Of a DNA stretch of 7,474 nucleotides, positions 5,963 through 7,474 are shown piece after piece. Position 1 is the stretch's first letter. Every line of letters begins with the position of its first letter. A model generated the notes under the pieces. The model did not search any database, was not told the origin of the DNA, and saw only the letters and a program-made list of their open reading frames with translations. A program made the position numbers and the translations under genes. Source of the DNA: Flavobacteriales bacterium (lineage in GTDB: Bacteria; Bacteroidota; Bacteroidia; Flavobacteriales_F; PHOS-HE28). The stretch lies in the NCBI GenBank assembly GCA_025455765.1, contig JALOLX010000174.1:1-7474 (forward strand). Direction: 5' to 3'.

Positions 5963-6865
5963 ATGGCCGCACCGTCAGCGTGGATCCAGGCCTTTCGGCT
6001 ACGCACCCTGCCCCTGGCGGTGAGCAGCATCATCGTGGGTAGTGCCTTGGCGGCCTTTCATGGTGTCCATCGCCCGGCGATCAACGCACTTGCCCTGCTC
6101 ACCGCCGTGCTCCTGCAGGTGCTCAGCAACCTGGCCAACGACCTCGGCGATCACGAACATGGGACCGATAATGCGGACCGCGTAGGGCCGACAAGGGCGG
6201 TCCAAAGTGGCGCGATCTCTCCAACGGCGATGAAGCGAGCCGTGGTCATCTGTGGCCTGCTGGCACTGATCAGTGGGGTCGGGCTGATCGTAACAGGACT
6301 TGGCCTCACCCTCACCACACTGGCCTTCCTGGGCATCGGCCTGCTTGCGATCGGCGCTGCGGTGCGCTACACCTACGGCAACAAGCCCTACGGATATGCC
6401 GGACTGGGCGACGCAAGCGTGTTCCTCTTCTTTGGTCCTGTTGGTGTGATCGGCACCTATTTCCTCCACACGGAACAACTGGAACCCGCCATTGGGCTAC
6501 CCGCTGCTGCGTTCGGCCTGCTAAGCGCGGGCGTGCTCAACGTGAACAACATGCGCGATATCCGCAACGACAAGGCGAGCGGAAAGATCACCATGGCCGT
6601 GCGCCTGGGGAGCGAACGGGCCCGCTCCTACCACAGCCTCCTCGTCATTGGTGGCCTGCTGTGCCTGGTCCTGTTCACCGCGTCACACTTCCGGGCCATG
6701 CCGCAATGGGGATTCCTCATCACCACCTCTGCCCTTGCCTCACATATGCGTACCGTGCTGCGCGCAGTTGACCCCCGCAGCCTCGACCCCGAACTGAAGC
6801 GCCTTGCGCTGGGCACCTTCGCCACCGCCCTCGCATTCTCGGCTGGCCTGTGGCTGGCGGCCTGA
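5963..6865 (+). CDS. menA: 1,4-dihydroxy-2-naphthoate polyprenyltransferase MenA
   Basis: MenA is an inner-membrane UbiA-superfamily enzyme that attaches the polyprenyl chain to 1,4-dihydroxy-2-naphthoate, giving demethylmenaquinone. Seen, numbered from the ATG at 5963: WIQAFRLRTLPLAVSSIIVGSA at the N-terminus; a first Asp-rich motif NLANDLGDHEHGTD (56-69) followed by RVGPTRAVQSG; a second motif NVNNMRDIRNDKASGK (193-208); and about eight hydrophobic segments over 300 residues. Both Asp motifs that bind the prenyl diphosphate and Mg are intact. Two starts are possible: GTG at 5957, which overlaps the menD stop as GTGA, or ATG at 5963, two bases after it. ATG is preferred on codon grounds, but the GTG would add only two residues. 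menC follows 10 bases after the stop. Heme O or chlorophyll-type prenyltransferases are excluded by the neighbours and motifs. Confidence 0.95.
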   Translation: MAAPSAWIQAFRLRTLPLAVSSIIVGSALAAFHGVHRPAINALALLTAVLLQVLSNLANDLGDHEHGTDNADRVGPTRAVQSGAISPTAMKRAVVICGLLALISGVGLIVTGLGLTLTTLAFLGIGLLAIGAAVRYTYGNKPYGYAGLGDASVFLFFGPVGVIGTYFLHTEQLEPAIGLPAAAFGLLSAGVLNVNNMRDIRNDKASGKITMAVRLGSERARSYHSLLVIGGLLCLVLFTASHFRAMPQWGFLITTSALASHMRTVLRAVDPRSLDPELKRLALGTFATALAFSAGLWLAA

Positions 6866-6875
6866 ACACCCCACC

Positions 6876-7474
6876 ATGCTGCACGCTCGTTGGATCGAAC
6901 ACCCGCTGCAGGCCCGGTTCCCGCTCGGCACCAGCAAGGGCACCCTGCATCATCGTACCGTCTGGTACCTGATCGCATGGCACCATGATCGTCCGGACAT
7001 CATGGGCATCGGCGAGGCCGCACCGTTCCCTGGCCATAGCCTCGAGTTCCCCGCGGAGGTACGCACCAAGCTCGTGGAGCTGTGCCAACACACCACCGAC
7101 TGGCGGCAACGGCTCACTGGTGACCTGATCGCTGTGCCCAGTGTGCGCGCGGCTGTGGAACAATGCCTGCGCGACCTTGAAGTGGGCGGCACCAAAGCGC
7201 TCTTCCCTTCTGACTTCACCCTGGGTCAACGTGGCATCCCCATCAATGGCCTGGTCTGGATGGGCGACAAGAACACCATGCGCGATCGCATCCACTCCGT
7301 TCTCAACGCGGGCTTCCGGGTGGTGAAGCTCAAGATCGGTGCGCTGGACTGGGCTGCCGAAGAGGAGCTGTTGCGCGAAGTACGCGGGACCTTCCCAGCG
7401 AACGAGCTGGAACTGCGCGTGGACGCCAATGGCGCCTTCGAACCCCATACGGTGATGCCGGTGCTGGAGCGGCT
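6876..7474 (+). CDS. menC: o-Succinylbenzoate synthase MenC, N-terminal part (3' end outside window)
   Basis: This is an enolase-superfamily enzyme that dehydrates SHCHC to o-succinylbenzoate in menaquinone synthesis. The window holds 199 full codons of an expected 340-370. Seen: an N-terminal capping domain, about 1-115, with GIGEAAPFPG (44-53); INGLVWMG (123-130); the KxK catalytic motif in VVKLKIGALDW (K151 and K153); and RVDANGAF (181-188), in which D183 is the first metal ligand. The remaining two metal ligands and the second catalytic lysine lie beyond the edge. The ATG at 6876 is 10 bases after the menA stop, with no other plausible start. Dipeptide epimerases and N-acylamino acid racemases share the fold, but the operon context and the INGLVWMG/KLKIGALDW pattern favour MenC. 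Confidence 0.93.
   Translation, partial: MLHARWIEHPLQARFPLGTSKGTLHHRTVWYLIAWHHDRPDIMGIGEAAPFPGHSLEFPAEVRTKLVELCQHTTDWRQRLTGDLIAVPSVRAAVEQCLRDLEVGGTKALFPSDFTLGQRGIPINGLVWMGDKNTMRDRIHSVLNAGFRVVKLKIGALDWAAEEELLREVRGTFPANELELRVDANGAFEPHTVMPVLER

Noticed and set aside
1..7474. Mobile element, CRISPR, toxin-antitoxin or defence system
   Set aside because: No transposase, integrase, repeat array, paired small ORFs or terminal repeats were found. The nuclease belongs to a DNA-repair family and the other genes are housekeeping or surface functions.

Overview
The window is a GC-rich stretch (roughly 60% by eye, not computed) of what is most likely a Bacteroidota chromosome, perhaps a high-GC Flavobacteriales-type lineage. 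Three things support this. One secreted protein ends in a type IX secretion (T9SS) type A sorting domain, a hallmark of this phylum. The gene starts lack Shine-Dalgarno sequences. TAnnTTTG-like promoter boxes are present. The exact lineage is inference. No tRNA, rRNA, CRISPR array, insertion sequence or phage gene was seen, and gene density is that of ordinary core genome.

Layout. Positions 1-1047 (+) hold the 3' part of an AddB/RecB-like PD-(D/E)XK nuclease whose gene begins upstream of the window. It converges on a minus-strand gene (1868 to 1104) for a 254-residue secreted T9SS cargo protein, with a hairpin terminator between them at 1054-1080. Further right on the minus strand (2810 to 2106) is a 234-residue OmpR/PhoB-type response regulator with no sensor kinase in view. 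It is separated from the T9SS gene by 237 bases carrying a candidate promoter, a GC-rich hairpin and a run of eight A residues.

From 2844 to the right edge, all genes lie on the plus strand and form a tight menaquinone (vitamin K2) cluster. The order is a hotdog-fold thioesterase (probable DHNA-CoA hydrolase), menF (isochorismate synthase), menD (SEPHCHC synthase), menA (DHNA prenyltransferase) and menC (o-succinylbenzoate synthase, cut by the window end). Adjacent genes overlap by four bases or lie 10-12 bases apart, so they are probably one operon. MenF, MenD and MenC carry out early steps from chorismate to o-succinylbenzoate. MenA attaches the prenyl tail late in the pathway. menB and menE are not in the window, and menD abuts menA directly.

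The main anomaly is the thioesterase. Its N-terminal two thirds, including the catalytic segment, and its C-terminal 29 residues are both clearly recognisable. They lie in different reading frames, and about 27 residues of the family's usual core are missing between them. This looks like an internal deletion of about 83 bp with a frameshift: a recent pseudogene, a strain variant or an assembly error. I found no convincing novel multi-gene system. The other observations are smaller: an in-frame residue loss in a conserved loop of the response regulator, and a very compact divergent promoter region.
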